DNA of 64,000 nt from Limnohabitans sp. (GTDB taxonomy: Bacteria; Pseudomonadota; Gammaproteobacteria; Burkholderiales; Burkholderiaceae_C): the NCBI RefSeq assembly GCF_030158565.1, contig NZ_JAOASQ010000004.1, positions 24,815-88,814 on the forward strand, read 5' to 3'. The notes below the pieces were generated by a model. That model saw nothing but the letters and a program-made list of their open reading frames with translations, did not search any database and was not told the origin of the DNA. Position numbers and translations under genes: made by a program. Of this stretch, positions 20,545 to 28,297 are shown piece by piece. Every line of letters starts with the position of its first letter. Within the stretch, counting starts at the first letter, position 1.

Positions 20545-21921
20545 TCAGCTCGCCGGCGGGAGGTACTGCGCAGTCGGAGTGATCGTGCCCCTCACACCCA
20601 ACCGATACGCCCGGGCCACCAGCGCTTTGTACTCGGCTTCAGGGATGACCCGGTCACGAGTCAGGATGGATCCCGCGGTCCCGGTCGGGTCGCCGACGAT
20701 CGCCCAGCTGTAGTCCGGGGCGTAGTCCAGGATCCAGTAGTTGCCCGGCTCGTCCCTGGTGGGCAGGCCGGAGAAGCTCACTTTGTGGCGGGTGTTGGCG
20801 GCGTTGACCGGAACCGCTGATCCGGTGATGGTCCACGCCGGCCCGCTTGGTCCGGAGGTGTTCCCGGAATTTTCCACCGTGAAGCTGTCGCCGAGCTGGT
20901 AATCGTAGACCGCTTTGACGTTGACGAGCACGACGGACGGGTCTTGTTTCACGCTGCCCTGTTCGTACCACGTGCCCAAGTACTGAGCGATATCAACCGG
21001 GGGCGGCGCGGGCAGCACGGTGCCCCCTGTATTGCCAATCACGAGCGGCTGGTTAGCGACGTAGGTGCCGTCGTTGGGATTGCCGTAGATGCCGTAGAAG
21101 GGATCAGAGGGCCCGCGCCCTTCGTAGATATCGTTGATCCAGCCAGTGGAGAGCGTGATCGCGGCGCTCATGGCGCTGCCGTCATCGAGCTGAACGCCGA
21201 CGAACTGGACGGGGTGGAGGGCCACGAGCTGCTCCGTGGTACTGCCCCAATTATTCCCGGCTTGAGGCGGCGAGGCGATCTGGTAGAGCGGGATGCCCAG
21301 GGAGTCGAGCTTGGCGAGCGTAGCGGGGAACTGGTCTGGGCGAGCCACGCCATCGAACATCACCACGCCCAGAAGATTCGCGGCGGCGCCGTTGTCTACG
21401 GTGCGTGCAGCCACCTCGGCGGCGAAACCGCCGCCCAGACGCTCTCCGGCAAGCAGGAACTTCTGGGGTAGCACCCCCTGATAGCCGGCGGCGTTCGCGC
21501 TGATGGCGAGCGCCACACGGTCACCAAGCATCATGTCGGCGACCGCCTGCTGCATGGCCGCGCTGCCGAGATATCGCCCCGGCTGGGTCGGAATCTCGAA
21601 GGAGCTGATCACAGGCACCACGACGATGCTGTTGGTCTGGCCCGCGATCTGGGCCGCCAGCGCGGCCAAGTCCGCCGTGTCGCCGCGTTGGAGCCAGACG
21701 ACGCCTTTGGCCGAGACCGTGCCGTCAGCCTGGGGCGGGAAGTACCAGTCCGCCGACGTCACGAAGAACCCGGGGCTATACGGGATGAAGAGCGAAGATC
21801 TGCTGGCTGTCACGCCGTTGTCGAATTGCGGAGAATCGGTTGCAGGCAGGCCATTGCCGCCACACCCGCCCAAACTAAGACACAGCACAGCAACGATTAA
21901 CAATGAGATTGTCTTTAACAT
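20545..21921 (-). CDS. Lipoprotein with alpha/beta-hydrolase-like and lipocalin domains
   Basis: 458 residues. A lipoprotein signal (MLKTISLLIVAVLCLSLGGC) has lipobox LGGC. Residues about 35-290 look like an alpha/beta-hydrolase fold, but the nucleophile elbow reads LLAGERLGGGFA: the expected Gly-x-Ser-x-Gly has Arg in place of Ser, so catalysis of the usual kind seems lost. The C-terminal 160 residues are a Blc-type lipocalin (YLGTWYEQGS; ILDYAPDYSWAIVGDPTG). The ATG at 21921 is chosen for the signal peptide; the open frame extends further upstream. A protein anchored to a membrane that binds a hydrophobic ligand is the likely role. Confidence 0.75.
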   Translation of the reverse strand: MLKTISLLIVAVLCLSLGGCGGNGLPATDSPQFDNGVTASRSSLFIPYSPGFFVTSADWYFPPQADGTVSAKGVVWLQRGDTADLAALAAQIAGQTNSIVVVPVISSFEIPTQPGRYLGSAAMQQAVADMMLGDRVALAISANAAGYQGVLPQKFLLAGERLGGGFAAEVAARTVDNGAAANLLGVVMFDGVARPDQFPATLAKLDSLGIPLYQIASPPQAGNNWGSTTEQLVALHPVQFVGVQLDDGSAMSAAITLSTGWINDIYEGRGPSDPFYGIYGNPNDGTYVANQPLVIGNTGGTVLPAPPPVDIAQYLGTWYEQGSVKQDPSVVLVNVKAVYDYQLGDSFTVENSGNTSGPSGPAWTITGSAVPVNAANTRHKVSFSGLPTRDEPGNYWILDYAPDYSWAIVGDPTGTAGSILTRDRVIPEAEYKALVARAYRLGVRGTITPTAQYLPPAS

Positions 21922-22404
21922 GAGAGAAACCTTGTAGTGTTTGCTCAACTGATAGTTCACTCCAACGAAGGGATTCTGCCTGTTGGTGGGTGCAGCGTGC
22001 TCGTCGGCGATGACGACTCTTGGCATTTCACATTGAACATCACGGCCCTGACATCGACCCGCCACTGCCGTGCATAGAAATGAATCATCGATGCCGTTAC
22101 GTTGAACAGGTCAAGTTGATTATCAGTGAATCGACATGAGTGCGCCAATTTGCCTCGCATTGTGGCATTTCGCGATTGGTTGCTCGGCCAAGTTGTGCAT
22201 TCAGATTGAACACCTGGACCTAAAGCTGTCGTTGGATACAGAAATTCAAAAGACCGCTTTGGGTCGGTAGCGACTATTGGCCAGAAGCGGTCGTAAGGTA
22301 GTTAGGTCTATTGCCGGGGATCATTGCCATCACCTGCGAAGCCATCGCAGACACTGAACGCCGGCTACCCGCCTAAATGAGTTACATGTGGCACCATATT
22401 GCGC
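21922..22404. other. Intergenic region between the lipocalin gene and gntR
   Basis: No supported gene. It is AT-richer than the flanking genes and must contain the divergent promoters of the lipoprotein gene and gntR. It holds the best copy of the dispersed palindromic repeat, listed separately at 22252-22292. Confidence 0.5.
22252..22292. repeat. Dispersed palindromic repeat, copy 1
   Basis: Arms GACCGCTT (22252-22259) and AAGCGGTC (22285-22292) are perfect inverted repeats around a 25-base centre containing TGGGTCGG and TTGGCC. The core GCTTTGGGTCGG recurs at 29974-29985 and 34781-34792. Confidence 0.7.
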
Positions 22405-23091
22405 ATGAATCGACAACCCCACGCGCTCCCTAAATCGTTACCTCAAAGTCAAGTGCCTCCCTCACTGACCGAAGAAGCCTATCGACGTATCGAAGAGATG
22501 ATTGTGACTCTCGAGCTTGCACCGGGCAGCGTGGTTTCGGAGGCCATGCTCAGTGAGCGCATCGGGATTGGGCACACGCCCATTCGTGAGGCCTTGCAAC
22601 GCCTTGGACGAGAGCATCTTGTCCAAATTCTTCCTCGTCGCGGAGTCGTGGTTACCGCCATCGACGTCGGACATCAGCTTCAGATCCTCGAAACGCGACG
22701 TGAGCTAGACCGTTTGATCGCTCGCTCTGCCGCCGCCCGTTCCACCTTGCCTGAGCGGGAGGCTATGACAGCCATTGCGCAAAGCATGGAAGCTGCAGTG
22801 AAGTCCGGGGATCTGCTAGCTTTCCTGCATTGGGACAACGAAATGAACAGACTGGCTGCACAAAGCGCTCGCAATATGGTTGCCGCGTCGGCTGTGGCGG
22901 CCCTGCATTCTGCTTCAAGGCGTTTCTGGTTCTACCACCACCACGACCAAGCCAATGCGACATTGCGGCTGCACGTGGCACTTGCGCGCGCGATAGCCAC
23001 GGGTAAAGGTGATAAGGCTGCGGAAGCTAGTGATCGGCTGATTGACGATCTTTTTGAATTTGCCCACAGGACCCTGATTACCCGCACTTGA
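22405..23091 (+). CDS. GntR family transcriptional regulator (FadR/FCD type)
   Basis: 228 residues. The winged helix occupies about residues 20-85 (EEAYRRIEEMIVTLELAPGS, GIGHTPIREALQRLGRE, PRRGVVV). A helical FCD ligand-binding domain follows, with its metal-site pattern of Asp/His residues (WDNEMNRL, RRFWFYHHHD). Such regulators usually repress a neighbouring catabolic operon and release it on binding a carboxylate. The stop codon overlaps the TTGACA element in front of two PhyH genes, its likely target. ATG at 22405 is chosen over an in-frame TTG. Confidence 0.88.
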   Translation: MNRQPHALPKSLPQSQVPPSLTEEAYRRIEEMIVTLELAPGSVVSEAMLSERIGIGHTPIREALQRLGREHLVQILPRRGVVVTAIDVGHQLQILETRRELDRLIARSAAARSTLPEREAMTAIAQSMEAAVKSGDLLAFLHWDNEMNRLAAQSARNMVAASAVAALHSASRRFWFYHHHDQANATLRLHVALARAIATGKGDKAAEASDRLIDDLFEFAHRTLITRT

Positions 23092-23117
23092 CATCTGGCA
23101 TACCAGTCACATACCAT
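23088..23117 (+). promoter_or_regulatory. Promoter with operator-like palindrome before the PhyH pair
   Basis: A perfect -35 TTGACA (23088-23093) and a -10-like TACCAT (23112-23117) are separated by 18 bases. Inside the spacer lies CTGGCATACCAG (23095-23106), a palindrome with arms CTGG/CCAG. It is well placed for repression by the adjacent GntR protein. Confidence 0.55.
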
Positions 23118-23118
23118 G

Positions 23119-23137
23119 AACTCCTGTTCAAGGAGTT
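23119..23137 (+). promoter_or_regulatory. Hairpin covering the ribosome binding site of PhyH gene 1
   Basis: AACTCCT (23119-23125) and AGGAGTT (23131-23137) form a perfect 7-base stem with a 5-base loop. The right arm contains AGGAG, the ribosome binding site of the GTG start at 23143. Folding would hide it. Confidence 0.55.
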
Positions 23138-23142
23138 TGCCT

Positions 23143-23961
23143 GTGCGCCTCACCCATCAACAAGTCCAAGCCTATAACCGTGACGGATTCCTCATCCTAG
23201 AGGACCTCTTTTCAGCTTCAGAGGTGGCGGCCATGCGAGCCGAGCTTGGGAGGATTCAAGAGGTAGACACCGATCACTTAGTTCGCGAAAACGGCAGTCA
23301 TATCGCCAAAACCATTTACCGTGTTCACGAGGCAGACGGTCCAACCGCTTCACCTGTTTTCCATGCCGTCGCGCGTTGTCCGCGAATGCTGGAGGCCGCT
23401 CAGGATCTGCTCGGCGATCAGCAGCTCTACATCCATCACACCAAATGCAATTTGAAGACTGCAATTGACGGTTCGGTGTGGGCTTGGCACCAAGACTACG
23501 GCACTTGGAAGCGCGATGGCATGCCTGAGGCACTTCCAACCACGGCGCTCATCATGCTGGACGAGCCCACTGAAATGAATGGTTGCCTCTACTTCATTCC
23601 AGGGAGCCACAAGGAGGGTAGTTTGGAGCCGGAGTTCAACGACGCCACAGGCTACAAGTTCTATGTGACACCCAAGGAAAAGCTCCTCGAAATCATGGAG
23701 CGAAGCCCTCAACCAGTTCCGATTGTTGGCAAGCCAGGCACGGTAGTTTTCTTCGATTGCAACATCCTGCACGCATCGGGACACAATTTGTCCCGACACA
23801 ATCGCTGGGCAATTTATCTGGTCTACAACCCGGTCAAAAACCAGTGTCACGAGGTGCCCAACCCTCGCCCCGATTACGTGCGATCGGTCAACACGAAACC
23901 ACTCTTTGCAGGAAGCGACAACATCCTCGCAGTCAACATCTCGTTACAGGAGGTCCGATGA
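23143..23961 (+). CDS. Phytanoyl-CoA dioxygenase (PhyH) family protein 1
   Basis: 272-residue Fe(II)/2-oxoglutarate dioxygenase. The metal ligands are His and Asp in AWHQDYGTW and the distal His in ILHASGHNLS; the 2-oxoglutarate-binding Arg is in NRWAIYLVYNP. The stretch around KRDGMPEALPTTALI resembles ectoine-hydroxylase-like members. GTG at 23143 is favoured over ATG at 23116 because AGGAG lies 7 bases before it and the ATG overlaps the predicted -10. The substrate is unknown. The stop overlaps the second PhyH start (ATGA). Confidence 0.85.
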   Translation: MRLTHQQVQAYNRDGFLILEDLFSASEVAAMRAELGRIQEVDTDHLVRENGSHIAKTIYRVHEADGPTASPVFHAVARCPRMLEAAQDLLGDQQLYIHHTKCNLKTAIDGSVWAWHQDYGTWKRDGMPEALPTTALIMLDEPTEMNGCLYFIPGSHKEGSLEPEFNDATGYKFYVTPKEKLLEIMERSPQPVPIVGKPGTVVFFDCNILHASGHNLSRHNRWAIYLVYNPVKNQCHEVPNPRPDYVRSVNTKPLFAGSDNILAVNISLQEVR

Positions 23962-24824
23962 ACACCCGCCATCAGCGTGTCCTCAGCGATGCGCAAATCA
24001 GCAACTATCGCGAAACCGGATACCTCAATCTTCATCAAATACTTGATTCCGAACTGCTTGGCCGACTCATCTCCACCACCGAGCGACTCTACGACGAAGG
24101 CTGTTCACTCAAACAAAAGACGAAACATTACGATCTGGAGCCTGAGCACACCCTACAGAATCCACGCATCCGACGCATTTCCAGCCCGACCGAACTTGAC
24201 TCGGTGTACCTTGAAACTGCCTTTGATTCGATCCTGGGGGACATTGCCGCTGACCTGATCGGAGGGCCGGTCAAGTTCTACCACTCGAAGATCAATTTCA
24301 AACTGCCCCACGGGGGTGCCGAGATTGGCTGGCATCAGGACTGGCCAGTATTTCCGCACACCAACACCAATCTTGTGGCCCTAAGCGTGCCGCTGAACGC
24401 GTCACGCTCGATCAATGGCTGCCTACAGACGATCCCCGGCAGCCACAAACTCGGACCTCGGAGTCATTGGGAAAAGGGTCTCTATAAGCTCAATTGCAAC
24501 CACACGATGACCGCCCAAGACTACGCGGATGTGGTTGATAACGAGTTAAACGTGGGAGATGTTGTGGCACACCACGGTCTCGTGGTGCATGGTTCAAGTC
24601 AAAACCGATCGGACACCTTGCGCACAACCTACATCATCCAATACGCTGCTGCTGACGCATTTTCCTACACCGCACCGGTTATAGACAGCATGCATCGCAA
24701 TCAAATGGTCAGGGGCGAACCGGCAACACATGCACGCGTAGAAGCTGGGCTCATCGAATTACCGCCGGATTTTTCTGCAGGATATTCAGGCATTTATGCC
24801 CTCCAAACAGCTGCTAAGACCTAG
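23958..24824 (+). CDS. Phytanoyl-CoA dioxygenase (PhyH) family protein 2
   Basis: 288 residues with a complete 2-oxoglutarate dioxygenase site: IGWHQDWPVFPH (His, Asp), LVVHGSSQN (distal His) and an Arg in SDTLRTTYIIQY. It is clearly different in sequence from the first PhyH, so it is not a recent duplicate. AGGAGG at 23949-23954 and the four-base overlap indicate coupled translation. The two enzymes may act in sequence on one substrate or form a complex; neither is shown by the sequence. Confidence 0.85.
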   Translation: MNTRHQRVLSDAQISNYRETGYLNLHQILDSELLGRLISTTERLYDEGCSLKQKTKHYDLEPEHTLQNPRIRRISSPTELDSVYLETAFDSILGDIAADLIGGPVKFYHSKINFKLPHGGAEIGWHQDWPVFPHTNTNLVALSVPLNASRSINGCLQTIPGSHKLGPRSHWEKGLYKLNCNHTMTAQDYADVVDNELNVGDVVAHHGLVVHGSSQNRSDTLRTTYIIQYAAADAFSYTAPVIDSMHRNQMVRGEPATHARVEAGLIELPPDFSAGYSGIYALQTAAKT

Positions 24825-24915
24825 GACCCATTACACAAAGGCTCGGGCAGGCGACCGGTCAAAGCCGACCCGAAGCAGACGCTGACCTGTGCGCAAACAA
24901 CCTATAAGATTCTGA

Positions 24916-25211
24916 TCAGCGTTCAACGTTGGGCAACGAAATAATGACGAGCGCTGAACTAGGTTCCAGGGCAAGCAGCCATACTGGAGTTCGTTGTTTA
25001 GGAACATCAGCTGCCCAGGCAGAAGGATGACCGGACCAGTGGGCTGAGATACCGTTAAGCGGCCCTCGACGCAGTAGATAGTGATATAGCCGGCTACCTT
25101 GTGGGGAGGGAAGGTCACCTTCGCGCAGTTGTGTATCGTTTGTCTCAGCGTGTACTTCTTCAGGTTGTGGCCGAAGAAGGCAGAACACTGCTTTTCGGTC
25201 TTGCCCCGGTT
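24916..25211 (-). pseudogene. Broken cupin-domain gene
   Basis: One frame gives a cupin core (KYTLRQT, PPHKVAGYITIYCVEGRL, LLPGQLMFLNNELQYG). Near 24980 the similarity jumps to another frame (LLALEPSSALVIISLP), which restores the usual cupin end. The first frame has a TAA at 25212-25214 and no start codon before the domain except a GTG inside it. So the gene looks truncated at its 5' end and frameshifted once. Small cupins of this type often bind a metal or sense a ligand. It lies tail-to-tail with the second PhyH gene. Confidence 0.6.
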
Positions 25212-25228
25212 TTAATTCAGATTCTGGC

Positions 25229-26323
25229 TCAAGGAACGATGGCGGTGAAGAGATACACCGCAAAGATCACCAGGTGAACGGTTCCCTGCATCACGGTCGT
25301 GCGTCCCGTACCCAAAGACAGGGATGCCACAAACAGCGAAAGCACAAGCAATACCGTCGACTTTGCATCAATGCCAAGCGAGAGCGTCCAGCCGGTCATC
25401 AAGGAAACAAGAGCAACGGCCGGGATCGTAAGTCCGATGCTGGCCAGTGCAGAGCCGAGGGCCAGATTGAGACTGGTCTGCAGGCGGTTCGCCCGCGCCG
25501 CATGATAAGCGGCAATGCTCTCGGGCAGCAGGACCACCAAAGCGATGATGATGCCCACCACGGTCTTAGGGGCCCCCATGCTCGCGACAGCCATCTCCAA
25601 AGCGGGTGACAGTGCCTTGGCCAGCAGCACGACCGCACCCAAGCAACCCAATAAGAGCGCCGCGCTTAGGCTCGCCATCTGGTTAGAGGGCGGTGGCGCG
25701 TGCACTTCCTCGTCTGCCTCAGCAACCACGGGCAAAAAGTAATCCCGATGACGAACGGTCTGGACCAATATGAAAGTGCCGTACAGCACAAGCGAGACCA
25801 CGGCAATGAAGATCAGTTGGCTGCTGCTGTAGAACGGACCCAAGATGGTCGTGGTGTAGTTGGGTAACACCAGGGCGAGCACCGAGATGGCCGCTAGGGT
25901 GGCCAAGGCCGTTGACACCCCGAACAAACCAAAGGATTGCTCGCCATGACGGCGTCCGCCGGTGAGCAGGCAAAGTCCAACCATACCGTTGAGGATAATC
26001 ATCACCGAGGCAAACACCGTATCTCGAGCCAACCCGCTGGCGGCCTCGCCTCCCGCGATCATGAGCGACACGATGAGCGCGACCTCAATGCCTGTGACCG
26101 CAAGTGCCAGCACCAGCGTGCCATAGGGCTCACCCACTCGGTGAGCAACAACTTCCGCGTGAAAGACGGCCGCGAGGACGCCCGCAACAAGGCCAGAGAC
26201 AAGAAGGACCTCAAACAGTCCACCCAGCCCGACTCCGTGCCCTGTGAAATTCAGGACGAGCAAAACCCAAGCAGCTATCGGGCAGGTGATCGACCAGACG
26301 GGTAATCGAGAGGGTAGCTTCAT
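25229..26323 (-). CDS. Calcium/proton (or sodium/proton) antiporter, ChaA/CaxA type
   Basis: 364 residues with about 11 hydrophobic segments. The two CaCA alpha repeats are visible: GEPYGTLVLALAVTGIEVAL in the N-terminal half and LLPESIAAYHAARANRLQTS with GSALASIGLTIP in the C-terminal half, each with a membrane glutamate. A charged loop (EADEEVHAPPPSN) separates the halves. The family exports calcium, sodium or potassium in exchange for protons. It stands alone on the minus strand and has no link to its neighbours that I can see. Confidence 0.85.
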   Translation of the reverse strand: MKLPSRLPVWSITCPIAAWVLLVLNFTGHGVGLGGLFEVLLVSGLVAGVLAAVFHAEVVAHRVGEPYGTLVLALAVTGIEVALIVSLMIAGGEAASGLARDTVFASVMIILNGMVGLCLLTGGRRHGEQSFGLFGVSTALATLAAISVLALVLPNYTTTILGPFYSSSQLIFIAVVSLVLYGTFILVQTVRHRDYFLPVVAEADEEVHAPPPSNQMASLSAALLLGCLGAVVLLAKALSPALEMAVASMGAPKTVVGIIIALVVLLPESIAAYHAARANRLQTSLNLALGSALASIGLTIPAVALVSLMTGWTLSLGIDAKSTVLLVLSLFVASLSLGTGRTTVMQGTVHLVIFAVYLFTAIVP

Positions 26324-26426
26324 GATCGGAGTTTATACCGACCCATTTGCTTGGACCGGGGCGTGAAAAGCTTGGATTCGCCCACACCGATGTGATTCTC
26401 AGACTCCAAAGAACTCAGCTTTTTGA

Positions 26427-26446
26427 GACTGCTTCTGGCCGGAAGC
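26427..26446. repeat. Dispersed palindromic repeat, degenerate copy 2
   Basis: GACTGCTTCTGGCCGGAAGC forms a hairpin (GCTTC/GAAGC) and resembles the other copies with the centre CTGGCCGG. It lies in the 200-base gap between the antiporter and recombinase genes, which otherwise shows nothing I recognise. Confidence 0.5.
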
Positions 26447-26523
26447 ACCGTTTCCGACGGATTCCGCAGAGCCGTCATTTGGGGCTGCCGCACCGTTGCG
26501 AAAAATTGCCAAGGTTGACCATC

Positions 26524-27147
26524 TTAAATTTCGGTCTGTTCCGAGATCTCAAGAGCATCGTCGACCTCAATACCCAGGTATCTAACGGTGGACTCCAGCT
26601 TTGCGTGGCCCAGTAAAAGTTGAACAGCTCGGAGGTTCTTGGTCCGTCGATAGATCAGCGTCGCCTTGGTCCTTCGCATCGAATGGGTCCCATACTCGGA
26701 ACGATCTAGACCAAGCTCGTCTACCCAATGCCCAAGAATGCGGGCGTACTGCCGGGTACCCAGGTGCGGCGAATCGTGAAGCCGACTGGGGAAAAGAAAG
26801 TCCTCTGACTTCAAGGCAGCCTGTTTGATCCAGGCCTGTAACGCATCCCTTGTGACTGAGGTGATTTCGAACTGAACTGGACGCTTGGTCTTGTGCTGCA
26901 TGACTATGGCGCGTGTAGCTAGTTGGTCTCCGTGGGATACATCACGTACCTTGAGTGCAACCAAGTCACATCCTCGCAGCTTGCTGTCAATGCCAAGATT
27001 AAAGAGCGCTAGTTCACGGGTCCGCCCCTCCATTTGAAGACGTACGCGTAGGGCCCAAATGTCCTTCACCTTAAAGGGGGCCTTCTGGCCTACGATCTTG
27101 CCCTTATTCCACGGTTCATGGTGAACAGAAGTACCTGAGGTTTCCAT
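26524..27147 (-). CDS. Short tyrosine recombinase/integrase
   Basis: 207 residues, consisting nearly only of the catalytic domain. The catalytic residues are present: Arg in DSKLRGCDLVAL, His-x-x-Arg in THSMRRTKATLIY, His in LLLGHAKLESTVRYLG, and the Tyr in that motif. No separate core-binding domain precedes it, only a short N-terminus (EPWNKGKIVGQKAPFK). It resembles FimB-like solo recombinases common in proteobacteria. The start METSGTSVHHEP is chosen for similarity; the frame extends 24 codons upstream. It is the only mobility gene in the window. Confidence 0.85.
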   Translation of the reverse strand: METSGTSVHHEPWNKGKIVGQKAPFKVKDIWALRVRLQMEGRTRELALFNLGIDSKLRGCDLVALKVRDVSHGDQLATRAIVMQHKTKRPVQFEITSVTRDALQAWIKQAALKSEDFLFPSRLHDSPHLGTRQYARILGHWVDELGLDRSEYGTHSMRRTKATLIYRRTKNLRAVQLLLGHAKLESTVRYLGIEVDDALEISEQTEI

Positions 27148-27467
27148 GATGGTCTCCCATCTAGTTGAGGGAGTACAGAGCATGAGCCGATCAGGCGGCA
27201 CCACATTGCGCTGTGTCAAGTCAGCGGGAATACTCTATCGATACGAGTGACTGCAAATGGGTGCATGAGTCAACTCACGCCTTCGGCCAATTGCTATCGG
27301 TCATGAGTGACTGCTTTTGTGTGTGCAGGCGTGACATCAAATTGGCACAAAACTAGACGAGCCATTTGAATCTGCACATTTTGGCGTATTTTGATTGCTG
27401 ATTGGCGCGCTTGGACAGTGTCAGTTCCTTGCCTCCCGTCTACATTTATTGCAGGAGGTTCAAGACC
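27148..27467. other. Intergenic region between recombinase and SDR genes
   Basis: No gene. GAGTGACTGC occurs twice (27245-27254 and 27305-27314), with TTCGGCCAATTGC at 27282-27294 between them; together they look like a degraded copy of the block's repeat. A short palindrome TGAGTCAACTCA lies at 27266-27277. Divergent promoters must be here but none is clear. GGAGG at 27453-27457 is the ribosome binding site of the next gene. Confidence 0.45.
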
Positions 27468-28289
27468 ATGAACAAGACTGTATTGATCACCGGGGCATCC
27501 AGCGGGATCGGCAAAGCCACCGCAAAACGTTTCCAATCAGCCGGCTGGAACGTTGTCGCAACCATGCGCTCTCCCGAAGACGAACGGGAGTTGAATAACC
27601 TGGATCGCGTCCTCGTCACACGGCTGGACGTACTGGACTTGCCCTCCATCCAGTTAGCCGTGCAAGAGGGATTAGCTCGGTTCGGCAAACTTGATGTACT
27701 GCTGAACAATGCCGGATACGGTGCGTATGGGCCGCTGGAGGTCACACCCATGGAGAAGATTCGTCGGCAGTTTGACGTCAATGTAACGGGTCTGTTGGCC
27801 ACAACTCAGGCTGTATTACCGTACTTTCGTGCCCAGCGAAGCGGCACGATCATCAACATCTCGTCGATTGGAGGGAGAATAACTTTCCCCCTCGGTACGT
27901 TGTACCACGGCACCAAGTTCGCGGTGGAGGGCCTTTCCGAATCACTGCACTTTGAGTTGCTGCCTCTGGGGATTCGGGTGAAGCTCGTGGAGCCTGGCAT
28001 GGTGAAAACAGACTTTTCTGGACGTTCGTTCGATTTCAACAACGAACCTGCACTGCCCGATTACCAGCCGTTAGTGCAGGCCTTCATATCGGCACTCGGG
28101 CCCATGGCAGAAAATGCCTCTCCAGCGGAATTGATTGCCGACACCATCTTCGGCGCTGCAAGCGACAGTGCCGATCGACTTCGCTATGAAGCGGGTGCTG
28201 ACGCTGTTCACCTATTGAACGCTCGTCGCCAATCAGACGATGCCACTTTTATTGGTGGTATGCGATCACAGTTTGGATTGAGTGCATGA
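27468..28289 (+). CDS. Short-chain dehydrogenase/reductase
   Basis: 273 residues. The NAD(P)-binding TGASSGIGKATA, NNAGYGAYGPLE, the catalytic Ser in NISSIGGR and Tyr/Lys in YHGTKFAVEGLSE are present. The C-terminal part carries an extended loop (EPGMVKTDFSGRSFDFNN) typical of classical SDRs that act on alcohols or ketones. The ATG at 27468 has a GGAGG site at proper distance. An AraC regulator gene starts 8 bases downstream, so enzyme and regulator are probably co-transcribed. Confidence 0.88.
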   Translation: MNKTVLITGASSGIGKATAKRFQSAGWNVVATMRSPEDERELNNLDRVLVTRLDVLDLPSIQLAVQEGLARFGKLDVLLNNAGYGAYGPLEVTPMEKIRRQFDVNVTGLLATTQAVLPYFRAQRSGTIINISSIGGRITFPLGTLYHGTKFAVEGLSESLHFELLPLGIRVKLVEPGMVKTDFSGRSFDFNNEPALPDYQPLVQAFISALGPMAENASPAELIADTIFGAASDSADRLRYEAGADAVHLLNARRQSDDATFIGGMRSQFGLSA

Positions 28290-28297
28290 TTGGCTAA

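Noticed and set aside
20206..20820. 204-codon plus-strand frame at the left edge of the accessory block
   Set aside because: It runs antisense into the lipocalin domain and is Arg/Gly rich without family signs.
24831..25118. 95-codon minus-strand frame as an intact cupin gene
   Set aside because: Its start is inside the cupin core and its C-terminal third (after LQYGC) leaves the cupin pattern, which continues in another frame.
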